DNA of 39,205 nucleotides from Streptomyces pyxinicus. Its GTDB lineage: Bacteria; Actinomycetota; Actinomycetes; Streptomycetales; Streptomycetaceae. Location of the stretch: NCBI RefSeq assembly GCF_024753135.1, contig NZ_JANUGP010000048.1, forward strand, positions 1 through 39,205, read 5' to 3'. The notes below the pieces were generated by a model that was not told the DNA's origin, did no database searches, and saw only the letters and a list, made by a program, of their open reading frames with translations. Made by a program: the position numbers and the translations under genes. Shown here piece after piece: positions 39,098 to 39,205 of this stretch (the stretch's first letter is position 1; each line of letters begins with the position of its first letter).

Positions 39098-39205
39098 GGG
39101 AGGAATGGGTGGGTGCGGGATGTTGGTGGGGCGATCAGGTGGCGAGGGGGGCGGGGGTGTGGCTGCGGGGGTGGGGCGGGTGTGGCTGCGGGGGCGGGTG
39201 CGGGT
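39098..39205. repeat. G-rich low-complexity right edge with GTGTGGCTGCGGGGG repeat
   Basis: GTGTGGCTGCGGGGG occurs twice within a G/T-rich stretch. A minus-strand frame ending with TGA at 39135-39137 is open to the edge and reads Pro/His-rich, finishing PAPLAT. It could be the C-terminus of a gene outside the window, but low complexity makes this unsafe. Confidence 0.4.

Overview
The window is a piece of a high-GC actinobacterial chromosome, almost certainly Streptomyces. GC content is above 70 percent and GTG and TTG starts are common. It also carries a Streptomyces-type HutH with a Cys-Ser-Gly MIO triad, LAXTG cell-wall proteins, a DUF6412/YidC pair, a DasR-type operator and many apparently leaderless genes. 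It reads as ordinary core or near-core chromosome: I see no intact insertion sequence, prophage, CRISPR array or biosynthetic gene cluster. I count 38 protein genes, one rearranged pseudogene and two identical tRNA-Lys(CTT) genes.

Layout. 1-7.5 kb: a secreted M6-type metalloprotease cut by the left edge, a PAS-GGDEF-EAL cyclic-di-GMP enzyme, a luciferase-like monooxygenase, and an Asp/Glu-racemase-like protein divergent from a D-2-hydroxyacid dehydrogenase followed by an IclR regulator. 7.5-11.9 kb: two identical tRNA-Lys genes bracket a DUF3592 membrane protein, a chitin-type AA10 lytic polysaccharide monooxygenase with a DasR-like site, an SPFH protein and an NlpC/P60-like peptidoglycan-binding protein. 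11.9-13.9 kb: a FadR-type regulator converges on a class F sortase operon. 13.9-17.6 kb: a probable aminophosphonate catabolic group (HutC-type GntR regulator, FAD amine oxidase, phosphonatase-like hydrolase, plus a NagD-like HAD phosphatase). 17.6-21.5 kb: a LAXTG surface protein, a ROK repressor, and a divergent Gfo/Idh oxidoreductase-UPF0303 operon controlled from a perfect 25-bp palindrome. 21.5-27.1 kb: an F420-type LLM oxidoreductase, a fumarylacetoacetase-family hydrolase, DUF6412-YidC, a scrambled serine-hydrolase remnant, and a zinc alcohol dehydrogenase divergent from an MmyB-like regulator. 27.1-34.4 kb: a large secreted subtilase, a MacB-type ABC exporter, and an L,D-transpeptidase lipoprotein. 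34.5-39.2 kb: a small acidic protein, a LAXTG mini-protein, a lipoprotein, HutH, and a GAF-GGDEF diguanylate cyclase.

Themes. Many products act at or outside the cell envelope: proteases, LPMO, NlpC/P60, sortase, L,D-transpeptidase, LAXTG proteins and lipoproteins. Both c-di-GMP proteins keep their GGDEF motif and lack an obvious inhibitory RxxD site. Across the window, eight genes have a -10-like hexamer placed exactly 6 or 7 nt before the start codon and little or no Shine-Dalgarno sequence, which points to leaderless transcription. The candidates most worth following are the phosphonate cluster, the ROK palindrome with its unusual oxidoreductase/UPF0303 pair, an Asp/Glu-racemase-like protein lacking both catalytic cysteines, and the internally inverted serine-hydrolase remnant.
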